A program made the translations under genes and the position numbers. Source: Nocardioides cavernaquae (lineage in GTDB: Bacteria; Actinomycetota; Actinomycetes; Propionibacteriales; Nocardioidaceae). Taken from it: DNA of 64,000 bases. The notes under the pieces were generated by a model. It was not told the origin of the DNA, ran no database searches, and saw only the letters and a program-made list of their open reading frames with translations. The stretch's first letter is position 1; each line of letters opens with the position of its first letter. Positions 1 through 9,692 of this stretch are shown here, one piece after another. Location: positions 1,302,001-1,366,000 of the forward strand of contig NZ_QYRP01000002.1 of NCBI RefSeq assembly GCF_003600895.1. The letters run 5' to 3'.

Positions 1-1
1 G

Positions 2-698
<697 letters not shown>

Positions 699-706
<8 letters not shown>

Positions 707-1952
707 GGTCAAGGAAGCCGTCAACGGAGTCCCCGCTGACCTGCTCGACGAGCGGCTGATCCGCGACGAGGGGCTCAAGGGCTACGTCCACGTCTTCTGG
801 AACCGACTCCGTGGCGGCGAGCTCGGCAGCCTGCCCGTCGTCATCGGACTGATCGCGATCTGCGCGGTCTTCTACGCGCAGGACCCGCGGTTCCTGTCGT
901 CGTACACGCTGGTCTCGATGACGCAGTTCGCTGCGCCGGTCGGCATCATCGCGCTCGGCATCGTGCTGGTCCTGCTGCTCGGCGAGATCGACCTGTCGGT
1001 CGGGTCGGTGTCCGGATTCGGTGCGGCCTGCATGGCCGTCTTCGTCGTCGACCAGGGCCACGCCATGCTGCTCGGCCTGCTGGCGGGCATCGCCGTGGGC
1101 GCCGCGATCGGCGTCGTCTACGCCGTCCTCTACATCAAGCTCGGCGTGCCGAGCTTCGTGTTCTCGCTGGCCGGCCTGCTGGCCTTCCAGGGTGGACTCC
1201 TCTACGTCCTCGGCAGCCACGGCACGATCAATCTCCCCAGCGACTCGGGCCTGGTGCAGTTCGCGAAGTTCGGCTTCGTCCCGGACGCCCTCTCCTACGT
1301 CATCGTCTCCGCGCTGGTGCTGGCGTCGCTCGGCGCGCAGCTGCTCGGTCGGGGGCGCCGCACGAAGGCCGGACTCTCGACCGGCTCGCTCGGCGTGGTG
1401 CTGGTCCGCACCGGCCTGCTGGGTGCCGGCCTGCTCTGGCTCACGTCGTACCTCAACATCGACCGTGGCTGGAGCTACGTGTGGGTCCTCTTCGCTGCCC
1501 TCGTGGTCGTCTTCGACCTGCTGCTGCGCAAGACCAGCTGGGGACGGCACCTGTTCGCGGTCGGCGGCAACGAGGAGGCCGCGCGGCGCTCGGGCATCCG
1601 GGTCGGCCGGACCTACCTGTCGGTGTTCGTGCTCTGCTCGACGCTGGCTGCGTTCGGCGGCCTGATGAGCGCCGGCCTGCTGACGTCGGTCTCGCAGTCG
1701 AGTGGCACGACCGACACCAACCTGACAGCGATCGCAGCGGCGGTCATCGGCGGCACGAGCCTCTTCGGCGGCCGCGGATCGGCGTACGCCGCGATGCTCG
1801 GCATCATCGTGCTGCAGGCCATCCAGACCGGCCTGAACATCGTGAACGTGGACTCCTCGGTCCGCTTCATGGTGACCGGCGGCGTGCTCCTGCTCGCGGT
1901 CGCGATCGACTCCGTGTCGCGCCGGGCGCGCGCGAGCAGTGGACGCGGCTAG
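699..1952 (+). CDS. Sugar ABC transporter permease, CUT2 (XylH/FrcC-like)
   Basis: Membrane channel subunit, 417 aa, partner of the preceding ATPase. The start is ATG 699, preceded by a GAGGAGGA ribosome site at 683-690; an upstream in-frame GTG at 681 is less likely. The protein is mostly hydrophobic, with about ten membrane segments. Conserved family stretches include GEIDLSVGSVSG near residue 90 and GGTSLFGGRGS near residue 350, both typical of BPD_transp_2 permeases. The length (about 420 aa) and the soluble stretch with charged residues near residue 215 resemble actinobacterial XylH rather than the roughly 330-aa RbsC. The periplasmic binding protein is presumably just upstream of the window. 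Confidence 0.9.
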
Positions 1953-1980
1953 CGCGGCGTCGTCGGCGGGGGAGCCTTCC

Positions 1981-2922
1981 GTGCCGTCGTACGCCGTGGG
2001 GCTCGACATCGGAGGCACGAAGATCTCGGCCGGCGTGGTCGACGGGAGCGGGCGCATCCTCGCCCGGTCCCGTCGCCCGACCACTCCCGACGACGCGTCC
2101 GCGATCGAGCGCGACGTCATCGAGCTCGTCGCCGAGCTGGCGTCGGAGTTTCCGGTGGACGCGGTCGGTGTCGCCGCGGCCGGACTGGTCGACGCGGACC
2201 GCAGCACGGTCCGCTTCGCGCCCAACCTCGTCTGGCGTGACCACCCGCTCGGCGATCGCCTGAGCAGGGCGCTGTCACTGCCGGTCGTCGTGGAGAACGA
2301 CGCCAACGCAGCGGGGTGGGCCGAGCACCGTTTCGGTGCCGGCATGGGGGCATCAGACCTGTTGATGGTCACCCTGGGCACCGGCATCGGCGGGGCCGTC
2401 GTCTCCGGCTCGAAGCTGGTCCGCGGGTCCAACGGTTTCGCCTCCGAGATCGGCCACCTGCGCTTCGTGCCCGACGGTCTCCCGTGCGGGTGTGGGCGGT
2501 TGGGCTGCTGGGAGCAGTACGCCTCGGGGAGCGCCCTTGCGCGTGGCGCGCGGCATGCCGCGGCGACCATGCCGGATCGCTCCGTCGCCCTGGTGGCGCG
2601 GGCGGGCGGTGACCCGGCACGGATCCACGGTGAGCACGTCACGGCACTTGCTCGCGACGGTGACCCGCTGGCGGTCCAGCTCGTCGAGCAGCTCGCCGGT
2701 GACCTCGGGCTCGGCATCGCCAGCCTCGTGGCAGTTCTCGATCCTGCAGTCGTCGTGCTCGGTGGAGGCATGGCCACCGACGGCGACTACCTCCTCCCGC
2801 TGGTCGAGAAGGTGGTCAGGGCCGAGCTGGTCGGCCCGGTCCCGCCACAGATCCGCGTCGCGGCATTCCGGGACGAGGGCGGACTGGTCGGCGCGGCGGA
2901 CCTGGCCCACGCGAGCGGCTGA
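1981..2922 (+). CDS. ROK-family glucokinase
   Basis: Cytosolic ATP-dependent sugar kinase, 313 aa, probably glucose to glucose-6-phosphate. Evidence: phosphate-binding DIGGTK (residues 9-14), catalytic aspartate in ENDAN (Asp107), the second phosphate loop TLGTGIGG, EIGH (His159) and the structural zinc motif CGCGRLGC (Cys169, 171, 176). There is no N-terminal winged helix, so it is a kinase and not a ROK repressor. GTG 1981 is chosen because GGGGGAG lies 6 bases upstream; an in-frame GTG at 1939 would overlap the permease by 14 bases. Its place behind the importer suggests it phosphorylates the imported sugar or sugar released from it. Specificity for fructose or another hexose cannot be excluded. 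Confidence 0.85.
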   Translation: MPSYAVGLDIGGTKISAGVVDGSGRILARSRRPTTPDDASAIERDVIELVAELASEFPVDAVGVAAAGLVDADRSTVRFAPNLVWRDHPLGDRLSRALSLPVVVENDANAAGWAEHRFGAGMGASDLLMVTLGTGIGGAVVSGSKLVRGSNGFASEIGHLRFVPDGLPCGCGRLGCWEQYASGSALARGARHAAATMPDRSVALVARAGGDPARIHGEHVTALARDGDPLAVQLVEQLAGDLGLGIASLVAVLDPAVVVLGGGMATDGDYLLPLVEKVVRAELVGPVPPQIRVAAFRDEGGLVGAADLAHASG

Positions 2923-2938
2923 ACGGGCGCCGAGGCGA

Positions 2939-3928
2939 TCAGATCGGGGTGGGGTCCTCGGTGTGGGTGATGCCGAGCTGGCCGAGCACCTGCTCCATCG
3001 TCCACTGGACGTCGAGGGTGTCCTGGAGCGGCATGACCGGGCTCTCGGTCAAGCCGAGGGACAGGCAGCGGTTCACCTCGATTGCCTCGTGGCAGTAGCC
3101 CCGGCCGACGGGCGCGCGGACGATCGTCTCGGCCGGCTGGCCGTTGCGACGCAGGATCAGGGTGTCGGGGTGGTGGAAGCGCGGCACCAGCTCGATGGAC
3201 CCCTTGGTCCCGGCGACCACGGCCCGTCCGGGGGTCTCGCCCTCGAGGCTGGCCAGCAGTGAGGCGGAGCGGCCGTTGTCGTAGCCGAGCAGGATGCTGA
3301 CGCTCGCATCGGCACCGTTGGGGAACAGCGTCCCGGCAGTGTGCACGCGGTCCGGGCGGCCCAGGAAGTGCTCCGCGATCGACACGACGTAGACGCCCAG
3401 GTCGAGGGTTGCGCCACCTCCCAGGTGGGGTGCGAAGAGGCGGTCCTCGGCGTCGTACGCGCGGAAGGCGCCGAGGTCGGCCTGTGCCATGCGCACGTCG
3501 CCGATCTCGCCGGCCGCGATGAGCTCGCGGGCGTGCTCGACGATCGGCTGGAAGCGGGTCCACATCGCCTCCATGCAGAAGACGCCGCGCTCGCGGGCCA
3601 GCCCGACCAGGTCCTCGGCGCCGGCGAGGGTCGCGGTGAACGCCTTCTCGACCAGCACGGCCTTGCCGGCCTCGATCGCTGCCCTCGCGATCGCATGGTG
3701 CTGGGGGTGCGGCGTCGCGACGTAGATGACGTCGACGTCAGGGTCCTCGACGAGGGCGCGGTAGGAGCCGTGGGCAGTCGCGATGCCGTGCCTGGCTGCG
3801 AAGTCGCCTGCGGACTCGGGGCGGCGGGAGCCCACCGCGGTGATCGTGGCATCGGGCACGTGGGCGAAGTCGCGCACGAATCCCTCGGCCATCTTGCCCG
3901 TGCTCGCAATGCCCCAACGGATCATCAT
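2939..3928 (-). CDS. Gfo/Idh/MocA family NAD(P)-dependent oxidoreductase
   Basis: Cytosolic dehydrogenase, 329 aa, of the family that oxidises or reduces sugars, inositols and related polyols. The N-terminal Rossmann fold opens with MIRWGIASTGKMAEGF. The VLVEKAF segment (about residue 95) holds the conserved lysine normally written EKP; here the proline is alanine. The C-terminal half has the family's alpha/beta substrate domain with DLGVYVVS. Start is ATG at 3928 or 3925; no strong ribosome site separates them, and the longer frame to 3979 begins inside a palindrome and is unlikely. It converges with the glucokinase gene, so it is not in the same transcript. Substrate unknown. Confidence 0.85.
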   Translation of the reverse strand: MMIRWGIASTGKMAEGFVRDFAHVPDATITAVGSRRPESAGDFAARHGIATAHGSYRALVEDPDVDVIYVATPHPQHHAIARAAIEAGKAVLVEKAFTATLAGAEDLVGLARERGVFCMEAMWTRFQPIVEHARELIAAGEIGDVRMAQADLGAFRAYDAEDRLFAPHLGGGATLDLGVYVVSIAEHFLGRPDRVHTAGTLFPNGADASVSILLGYDNGRSASLLASLEGETPGRAVVAGTKGSIELVPRFHHPDTLILRRNGQPAETIVRAPVGRGYCHEAIEVNRCLSLGLTESPVMPLQDTLDVQWTMEQVLGQLGITHTEDPTPI

Positions 3929-3973
3929 GCCGACGACGCTAGGGGTGACTCGTGGGTAGATCGAATCGAGCGT

Positions 3974-3991
3974 TGACAACGGATGTTGTCA
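3974..3991. promoter_or_regulatory. Perfect inverted repeat, TetR-type operator candidate
   Basis: TGACAACGGATGTTGTCA has 7-bp perfect arms and a 4-bp spacer. It lies in the 97-bp divergent gap between the Gfo/Idh gene and the DUF2236 gene. The left arm contains TTGACA (3973-3978), and TACTTT follows 19 bases later (3998-4003), so the palindrome would overlap the -35 of a rightward promoter. The arm sequence is unlike the ACTATG repeat at the TetR gene 2 kb away, so the cognate regulator is not identified here. Confidence 0.6.
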
Positions 3992-4025
3992 GAGTGCTAC
4001 TTTGAGGGGTCACCGAGGAGGGCCC

Positions 4026-4937
4026 ATGGGCAAGCAGAGTCGCAACACCGGTCTCGATCCCGAGAAGGACTACGCGCAGATCGTCCGCAACCTTGCGACG
4101 TACGACTTCCCCTGGGACCTGACCCAGGCGCTCAGTTTCGCGCTCTTCCGCACCTTCGCGGTGCCGAGCATCGGCGGGCTGCTGGACCGCACCTCTGCCT
4201 TCGGGGGCACCACGCAGAAGCGGTACGACGACACAGCACTGCTGCTCGAGGTGCCGCTGCTCGATGGCTTCGACAGCCTGAGCGGCCGGGCGGCGATCCG
4301 GCGCATCAACCAGATGCACCACATGCACGACATCAGCAATGACGACATGGTCTACGTGCTCGCGACGTTCGTGGTGGTGCCCAAGCGCTGGATCGACCGG
4401 TTCGGCTGGCGCGCCCTGACCGAGCCGGAGGTGCTGGCCGCGGTCCGCTACTACCAGGAGCTCGGGCGACACCTGGGGATCAAGCAGATCCCCGCGACGT
4501 ACGCCGCGTTCGAGCGGTTGATGGACGACTACGAGGCGGCACACTTCGCCTTTGACCCGGGTGCGCGGAGGGTCGCGGTGGCGACACTCGACCTGATGGC
4601 GTCGTTCTACCCGCGACCGCTCCGTCGTGCCGTGCTGCTGTTCAGCCGGGCGCTCATGGACGAGCCGTTGATCAGCGCGTTCCGGCTGCGGGAGCCGGGG
4701 CGGCTGGCGCGCAGGATCGCGGTGCTCGGCCTGCGGCTGCGCGCCCGGTTCGTGGCCCTGATGCCGCGTCGGCGCAAGCCCTTCCTGGTCCGTGACATGC
4801 CGCGCATCAAGACCTACCCGGACGGTTTCGTGGTCGAGCAGATGGGCACGTTCGCCCCTGGATGCCCGGTCCACCAACGCGCCGCTGAGCCGCAGACCCC
4901 CATGACTGATCACGACGAGACCGGAGCCAGCGCATGA
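4026..4937 (+). CDS. DUF2236 / oxygenase MpaB family protein
   Basis: 303-aa protein of the DUF2236 family, which contains the haem-b latex-clearing oxygenase Lcp, the fungal MpaB and many uncharacterised actinobacterial proteins. Seen here: FRTFAVPSIGGLLDRTSAFGG near residue 40 and the His/Asn-rich INQMHHMHDISNDDMVYVL stretch near residue 97, which corresponds to the family's central conserved region; His residues there could bind haem, by analogy. The start ATG 4026 has GAGGAGGG 4 bases upstream. It overlaps the thioesterase gene by 4 bases (ATGA), so the two are coupled. Substrate unknown. No signal peptide; probably cytosolic or membrane-associated. Confidence 0.8.
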   Translation: MGKQSRNTGLDPEKDYAQIVRNLATYDFPWDLTQALSFALFRTFAVPSIGGLLDRTSAFGGTTQKRYDDTALLLEVPLLDGFDSLSGRAAIRRINQMHHMHDISNDDMVYVLATFVVVPKRWIDRFGWRALTEPEVLAAVRYYQELGRHLGIKQIPATYAAFERLMDDYEAAHFAFDPGARRVAVATLDLMASFYPRPLRRAVLLFSRALMDEPLISAFRLREPGRLARRIAVLGLRLRARFVALMPRRRKPFLVRDMPRIKTYPDGFVVEQMGTFAPGCPVHQRAAEPQTPMTDHDETGASA

Positions 4938-5395
4938 GCAACAACAACGGGGTGGGCCAGCTTGCTGAGTTCACTGGCCTGATCGCCAGCCAGGTCCCGA
5001 TCCTGGGTGCGATGGGCGTGACGGTCCTGAAGCTGGCGCCGGGAGTCGCTGCCGTCGAGGCGCCGCAGGAGCCCAACGTCAACCACGCCGGGATGTTCTA
5101 CGCGGGATCGCTCTTCTCGCTCGCCGAGGTCCTGGGCGGCCTGCTGCCGCTCGTGACCTGGGAGATGGCCGGCTACGTGCCGATCGTTGCCGACGTGCAG
5201 ATCAGGTTCCGCAAGCCTGCGCTGGGCGCGATCTGCGCGTCCACAGAGCTGTCGGAGGAGGAGGTCGAGCGGGTCCGGTCCGAGATCGCGGCGGGCGAGC
5301 GAAAGGTCTGGTTCACCCTCGAGGCGTCACTGACCGACAGCAATGGCCTCGAGGTCGCGAGCACCGTCGGGAAGTACGTCCTGCTCGCGAGGTAG
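4934..5395 (+). CDS. Hotdog-fold thioesterase-like protein (YiiD C-terminal/DUF4442 type)
   Basis: 153-aa single-domain protein. The segment NHAGMFYAGSLFSLAE (about residues 50-65) matches the hotdog helix region of acyl-CoA thioesterases in the YiiD_C/DUF4442 group, followed by a strand-rich half with VADVQIRFRKPA. Such proteins usually cleave or bind acyl-CoA thioesters, but no activity can be assigned here. Translation is coupled to the upstream DUF2236 oxygenase through an ATGA overlap, so the two may act on the same lipid-like substrate; that is inference from gene order only. Confidence 0.75.
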   Translation: MSNNNGVGQLAEFTGLIASQVPILGAMGVTVLKLAPGVAAVEAPQEPNVNHAGMFYAGSLFSLAEVLGGLLPLVTWEMAGYVPIVADVQIRFRKPALGAICASTELSEEEVERVRSEIAAGERKVWFTLEASLTDSNGLEVASTVGKYVLLAR

Positions 5396-5430
5396 CGGCC
5401 CCGGATCGGCGCTCCGGGCCCGACCGGAGA

Positions 5431-6009
5431 TCAGGGCGCGACGGCCGTCAGCCGATGGCGCAGGAGCTCGGCGACGTGGTCGAGCGGCTCGATGGACCGC
5501 TGCACGCGGGACAGGATCACGGCGCCCTCGATTGCGCTGATCGTCGCGCTGGCCAGGCGGTTCGCCTCGTCAGGCGCCATCCCGCGCTGGAGCAGCATGC
5601 TGGTCAGGCCTTCGCCCCATCGCGTGAAGGCCGCGCTGGCCAGCGCGTCGAGCTCGGGCTGCCCGTGGCCGTCGACGACGAGGGCCACGATCGGGCAGCC
5701 TGCGCGGAAGTCGGACTCGACCAGGGAGTCCTTCCAGAACCCCACGAACCGGTCGAGGGCGAGCTCGGCGTCCGCGCCCGCCTGGTCGATCATCGCGGCG
5801 ATGAAGCTCGTGCCGAGCTCGGCCGCCTCGGTGACCAGCTGCTCCCGGCCCCCGGGGAAGTGGTGGTAGATCGAGCCTCGGGGTGCGCCGCTGTGCGCGA
5901 GAACCGCGTCGAGCGTCACGCCGTTGACTCCGCGTTCGCGCAGCAGCGTCACGGCGCTCAGCAGCATGCGGTCGCGGGTGCGTCCTGCGGGCGGCTTGGT
6001 GCTGGGCAT
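5431..6009 (-). CDS. TetR-family transcriptional regulator
   Basis: 192-aa repressor. The N-terminal helix-turn-helix is visible as RMLLSAVTLLRERGVNGVT, then DAVLAHSGAPRGSIYHHF, which is close to the TetR consensus; the C-terminal ligand domain is typical of the YxaF/LmrA-like subgroup. The start ATG 6009 (MPSTKPPAG) is chosen because AAAGGA lies 8 bases upstream; the longer frame to 6063 would start inside the operator. It is transcribed divergently from the MMPL exporter with an inverted repeat in the gap, the usual layout for a TetR repressor of an efflux pump. It probably represses both itself and the exporter. The inducer is unknown. Confidence 0.9.
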   Translation of the reverse strand: MPSTKPPAGRTRDRMLLSAVTLLRERGVNGVTLDAVLAHSGAPRGSIYHHFPGGREQLVTEAAELGTSFIAAMIDQAGADAELALDRFVGFWKDSLVESDFRAGCPIVALVVDGHGQPELDALASAAFTRWGEGLTSMLLQRGMAPDEANRLASATISAIEGAVILSRVQRSIEPLDHVAELLRHRLTAVAP

Positions 6010-6046
6010 GGACGTGATCCTTTCACGCTGTGATGCGCCTCTCTTG

Positions 6047-6066
6047 ACTATGTATTCTGTCATAGT
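6047..6066. promoter_or_regulatory. Inverted repeat between tetR and MMPL gene, probable TetR operator
   Basis: ACTATG (6047-6052) and CATAGT (6061-6066) form a perfect inverted repeat with an 8-bp spacer, in the divergent gap between the TetR start (6009) and the MMPL start (6135). TTGACT at 6044-6049 overlaps the left arm, so binding would block a rightward promoter. Confidence 0.55.
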
Positions 6067-6134
6067 TCATGGTCGGCCACCAGTGCCCGGCGATCGCCGA
6101 CGCACCGTCGTACGGCCTCAACGAGGAGCACCCC

Positions 6135-9134
6135 ATGGACCACGAACCCAGCCGCTGGATGTCGCAGCTGGCGAGCTTCTGCGTCGGCCGCCCCGTCCGG
6201 GTCCTGCTCGCGTGCCTCGCGCTGGTCGGCCTGGTGAACCTGCTCGTGCCGCAGCTGGAGCAGGTCGTTGCGCAGGACTCGACGCCGATCGTGCCCAAGC
6301 AGGCCCCGGCGGTCCAGGCGCTCGGCAAGATGGACCGCGAGTTCGGCAACGGCAAGAGCGTCGGCATCGTCTTCGTCGTCCTTGAGCGCGACGGAGGCCT
6401 CACGGCTGCGGACGACAGGTTCTTCAAGGAGCTTCTTCCGCGCCTGCGCGACGACACCGAGAACGTCTCCTTCGTCCAGAACGTCACCTCGAAGCCGGAG
6501 ATCCTGGCCGCGGTCACCAGCAAGGACAAGGAGGCCGTCTACGTCCAGGTCGGCCTGCCCGGGGACATCGGAGCCCCCTCCGCGCTCGGGCAGATCGAGG
6601 CGGTCCGCGACATCACCCGAGAAGAGCGTCCGGACGGGCTGAACGTCGCCGTGACCGGCCCCGCAGCCACGATCGCCGACATGTCCACCGAGGTGGAGCA
6701 CAGCATCCTCAAGATCACCTTCGTGACCGTGGGACTGATCGCACTGATCCTGATGCTGATCTACCGGTCTGTCGTCGTCACGGCCCTGATCCTCGGCTTC
6801 ATCGGCGTCGCCCTGGCGGCTGCGCGCGGCACGGCGGCACTCCTGGGCGGGCACGCGTTCGAGGTGTCCACGTTCACCGCGTCCTTCCTGACTGCCGTGG
6901 TGCTGGGAGCCGCGACGGACTACGCGATCTTCATGGTCAGCCGGTTCCAGGAGCAGCGACGGTTGGGTATGCCTGCCCGCGAGGCAGCCGCCGTGGCATC
7001 CAGCCGCGTCTCCTCGGTGATCATCGGATCGGCGCTGACCGTGGTCCTTGCCAACGCCTGCATGGCGCTGGCTGACGTCGGCATCTACCTGACCACGGGT
7101 CCCGCCATCGCGGTCGGCATCGTCGTCACGCTCGCGCTGTCGCTCACCTGGATGCCGGCCATGATCGGCCTTGCTGGAGCGCGCGGCTGGCTCGACCCCC
7201 GAGCACGTCCCGCCGCAGCCACCGGGTGGCAGCGGCTCGCCGACATGGTGGTGTCGCGGCCCGGCCGGGTGCTGGTCGCAGGGTTGCTCCCGCTGGTGCT
7301 CCTGGCTGTGTTCTATCCCGCGATGAAGCCGAGCTTCGACGAGCGCGTCGTGCAGCCGGACGACACCGAGAGCAACGTCGGCTACGCCCTTCTCGAGGCG
7401 CACTTCCCGCTCAACGAGACGCTCCCCGACTACATCCTGGTCAGCGCTGACCGCGACCTGCGCAATGCCCGCGACCTCGCGGCACTCGAGCAGATGTCGG
7501 CGGCGGTCGCGCGGACTCCCGGGGTCGTCTCTGTTCGTGGCGTGACCCGTCCGCTCGGCACGACGATCACCGAAGCCTCCCTCGGCTACCAGGCCGGCGA
7601 GGTCGGCAGCCGGCTGACGGGCGCAGGGGAGGAGGTCCGCGCTGGCGAGAAGGGCGCGCACCGGCTCGCAGAAGGTGCCGGCGAGCTCAGCACCGGGGCT
7701 GGTCAGGTGGCCTCGGGTGCCGACCAGGCGGTCGCCGGCGCGGGCCGCCTGCTGGCCGGTGTGCGCGAGCTCCAGTCCGGAGTCACCCGGTTGTCCGACG
7801 GCAGCGGAGAGGCGCTGGCCGGAACCGGACAGCTCCGTGCAGGGGCGGCCCGGCTCGCCGACGGCCTGGACTCGGCGTACGACCAGACGACGGTCGCCGT
7901 CAACGGCCTCGCCGCGGCGTACGACGCGTTGCGGCGCAGCCTGACCTGCGGCATCGACCCCTACTGCAGCGGTGCCCGTGACGGCATCCGCCAGATCTAC
8001 GAAGGCGAGCGGGACCGCCTCCTGCCCGGCCTCCGCCAGGCGGCAGACGCTGCGCGCCGGATCGAGAACGGCACCGTCGACCTGCAGACCGGGCTGGCCC
8101 AGATCGACGCCGGTCTGACCCGCGCAGAAGAGGGCGCCGACCAGCTCGCAGCGGGCTCCCGGACCATGGAGAGCAAGCTCGGCGAGCTCGCCGACGGCGC
8201 CGAGCAGGTGGCCGATGGCAGCCGCCAGGTCGAGGGCGGCACCGAGGAGATGGCGCAGTCGGTCACCGAGCTGCGGAGCGGACTCGAGCAGGCCGCGGCG
8301 TACCTCAACGAGACCGGCAAGGCGGCGAAGGACCCCGCGATCGGCGGCTTCTACCTGCCTCCGGCGGCGATGACCGACTCCCGGTTCGCCCTGGCCAGCG
8401 GGCTCTTCCTGTCGCCCGACGGGCACACCGCACGCATGGTCGTCCTCGGTGACACCGATGCGTTCGACCGGTCCGCGACCGAGCGGGCCCTCGAGGTCCG
8501 CGAAGCGGCGCACCAGGGGCTCCGCGGCACCCCGCTCGAGGGGAGCGAGGTGGCCACCACGGGCATCGCCACGATCATGGCGGACCTGGAGGAGTTCAAC
8601 ACCGCCGACTTCCGGCTGATCGCCCTGGTCGCGCTGCTCGGTGTCTTCCTGATCCTGCTCGTCCTGCTGCGCAGCGTGGTGGCCGCGGGCTTCCTGCTCG
8701 CGTCGGTCTGCCTCTCGTACGCCGCGGCGATGGGGCTCGGCACCCTGGTCTGGCAGATCGGGATGGATCGCCCGATGGACTGGAGTGTTCCCACGATCGC
8801 GTTCATCCTGCTCGTCGCGGTCGGAGCGGACTACAACCTGCTGCTGATGAAGCGGATGCTCGAGGAGGCGCCGGACGGCTCGCGCGCCGGCATCGCCCGG
8901 GCGGTCACGGCGACCGGCGGTGTGATCACGGCGGCGGGTGTCATCTTCGCGGCGAGCCTCTTCGCGATGATGTCCGGCAGCGTGCTGACGCTGTCGCAAA
9001 TCGGGTTCACCATCGGAGTAGGACTGCTGCTCGACACGTTCGTCGTGCGCACACTGGTCGTACCCGCGGGTGCGGCACTCCTCGGACCCCGGCTCTGGTG
9101 GCCGCGGGCCAACACGCAAGGAGCTCACTCATGA
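6135..9134 (+). CDS. MMPL-family RND-type membrane transporter
   Basis: 999-aa inner-membrane exporter with two MMPL domains. There is one N-terminal membrane helix, an extracytoplasmic loop, a five-helix block (roughly residues 185-350), a second large loop (about 380-800) and a second helix block to the C-terminus. The second loop contains a long Gly/Ala/Leu heptad-like tract (about residues 490-735, e.g. GAGELSTGAGQVASGADQ), the pattern seen in MMPL and YhgE/Pip proteins. ATG 6135 is chosen for GAGGAG 6 bases upstream; the frame opens earlier at 6069. The gene is divergent from TetR and overlaps the SRPBCC gene by 4 bases. Likely cargo is a lipid or hydrophobic toxic compound, by family; no specific substrate is visible. 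Confidence 0.9.
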   Translation: MDHEPSRWMSQLASFCVGRPVRVLLACLALVGLVNLLVPQLEQVVAQDSTPIVPKQAPAVQALGKMDREFGNGKSVGIVFVVLERDGGLTAADDRFFKELLPRLRDDTENVSFVQNVTSKPEILAAVTSKDKEAVYVQVGLPGDIGAPSALGQIEAVRDITREERPDGLNVAVTGPAATIADMSTEVEHSILKITFVTVGLIALILMLIYRSVVVTALILGFIGVALAAARGTAALLGGHAFEVSTFTASFLTAVVLGAATDYAIFMVSRFQEQRRLGMPAREAAAVASSRVSSVIIGSALTVVLANACMALADVGIYLTTGPAIAVGIVVTLALSLTWMPAMIGLAGARGWLDPRARPAAATGWQRLADMVVSRPGRVLVAGLLPLVLLAVFYPAMKPSFDERVVQPDDTESNVGYALLEAHFPLNETLPDYILVSADRDLRNARDLAALEQMSAAVARTPGVVSVRGVTRPLGTTITEASLGYQAGEVGSRLTGAGEEVRAGEKGAHRLAEGAGELSTGAGQVASGADQAVAGAGRLLAGVRELQSGVTRLSDGSGEALAGTGQLRAGAARLADGLDSAYDQTTVAVNGLAAAYDALRRSLTCGIDPYCSGARDGIRQIYEGERDRLLPGLRQAADAARRIENGTVDLQTGLAQIDAGLTRAEEGADQLAAGSRTMESKLGELADGAEQVADGSRQVEGGTEEMAQSVTELRSGLEQAAAYLNETGKAAKDPAIGGFYLPPAAMTDSRFALASGLFLSPDGHTARMVVLGDTDAFDRSATERALEVREAAHQGLRGTPLEGSEVATTGIATIMADLEEFNTADFRLIALVALLGVFLILLVLLRSVVAAGFLLASVCLSYAAAMGLGTLVWQIGMDRPMDWSVPTIAFILLVAVGADYNLLLMKRMLEEAPDGSRAGIARAVTATGGVITAAGVIFAASLFAMMSGSVLTLSQIGFTIGVGLLLDTFVVRTLVVPAGAALLGPRLWWPRANTQGAHS

Positions 9135-9595
9135 CCCGGACCATCGTCGTCAGGCGCACCCTCAAGGCCGCGCCTGAGGAGCTGTTCGCGATGCTGCTCG
9201 ACTCCGACCGGCTCACCTCGGTGCCCGGGGTGAAGGTCGAGATCCTGCGGGGCGGCATGGTCTCTCGCGACGATGTCGGCCTGAAGCGCCGGGTCGGCTT
9301 CCCGGGCGGGTTCATCGTCGAGGAGGTGGTCGGCCTCCAGCGCGAGGCGCCGTACCGGTTCGACTACCGGATCCGCGATGCGACCGTGAAGTTCCGGCAC
9401 GACTCCGGCCGCATCGAGTTCGCGCCCGGTCCCGTTGGGTCAGGGACGAAGGCGACGTGGACCTCGACCTTCGGTGTCTCGGACTCGCGCCTGCTGCGCC
9501 CGGTGGAGGTGGTCGGACAGGCGGCGGGCCATGCCGCGTTCTGGTTGGCGTTGGGCCTGTTCGACCGGCACCTCGCCTCCGAGGGCTCTGCCTGA
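9131..9595 (+). CDS. SRPBCC (START-like) domain protein
   Basis: 154-aa protein whose opening, TIVVRRTLKAAPEELFAMLLD, is the usual first strand and helix of SRPBCC/polyketide-cyclase-like folds, with a strand-rich centre (YRFDYRIRD) and a long C-terminal helix. These proteins bind hydrophobic ligands in a deep cavity. AAGGAG lies just upstream of ATG 9131, and the start overlaps the MMPL stop by 4 bases, so it is co-translated with the exporter and could bind the same hydrophobic cargo (inference). Confidence 0.75.
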   Translation: MTRTIVVRRTLKAAPEELFAMLLDSDRLTSVPGVKVEILRGGMVSRDDVGLKRRVGFPGGFIVEEVVGLQREAPYRFDYRIRDATVKFRHDSGRIEFAPGPVGSGTKATWTSTFGVSDSRLLRPVEVVGQAAGHAAFWLALGLFDRHLASEGSA

Positions 9596-9692
9596 CGACG
9601 GTGTTCGCCGGTCCTGCGGTTGACTGTCAGCACAGCCACGATGCAGCGGCGGGGGCAGGTCACCGCCCGCTCGACCAGATGGAGGATCCGGC

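Noticed and set aside
1939..1980. N-terminal extension of the ROK glucokinase from GTG 1939
   Set aside because: The added Ala/Ser-rich residues are unlike the family, and GTG 1981 has a better-placed ribosome site.
6060..9128. A 1022-codon minus-strand open frame opposite the MMPL gene
   Set aside because: It is the antisense shadow of a well-supported MMPL gene; its translation is Arg/Gly/Asp-rich low-complexity sequence with no domain-like pattern.
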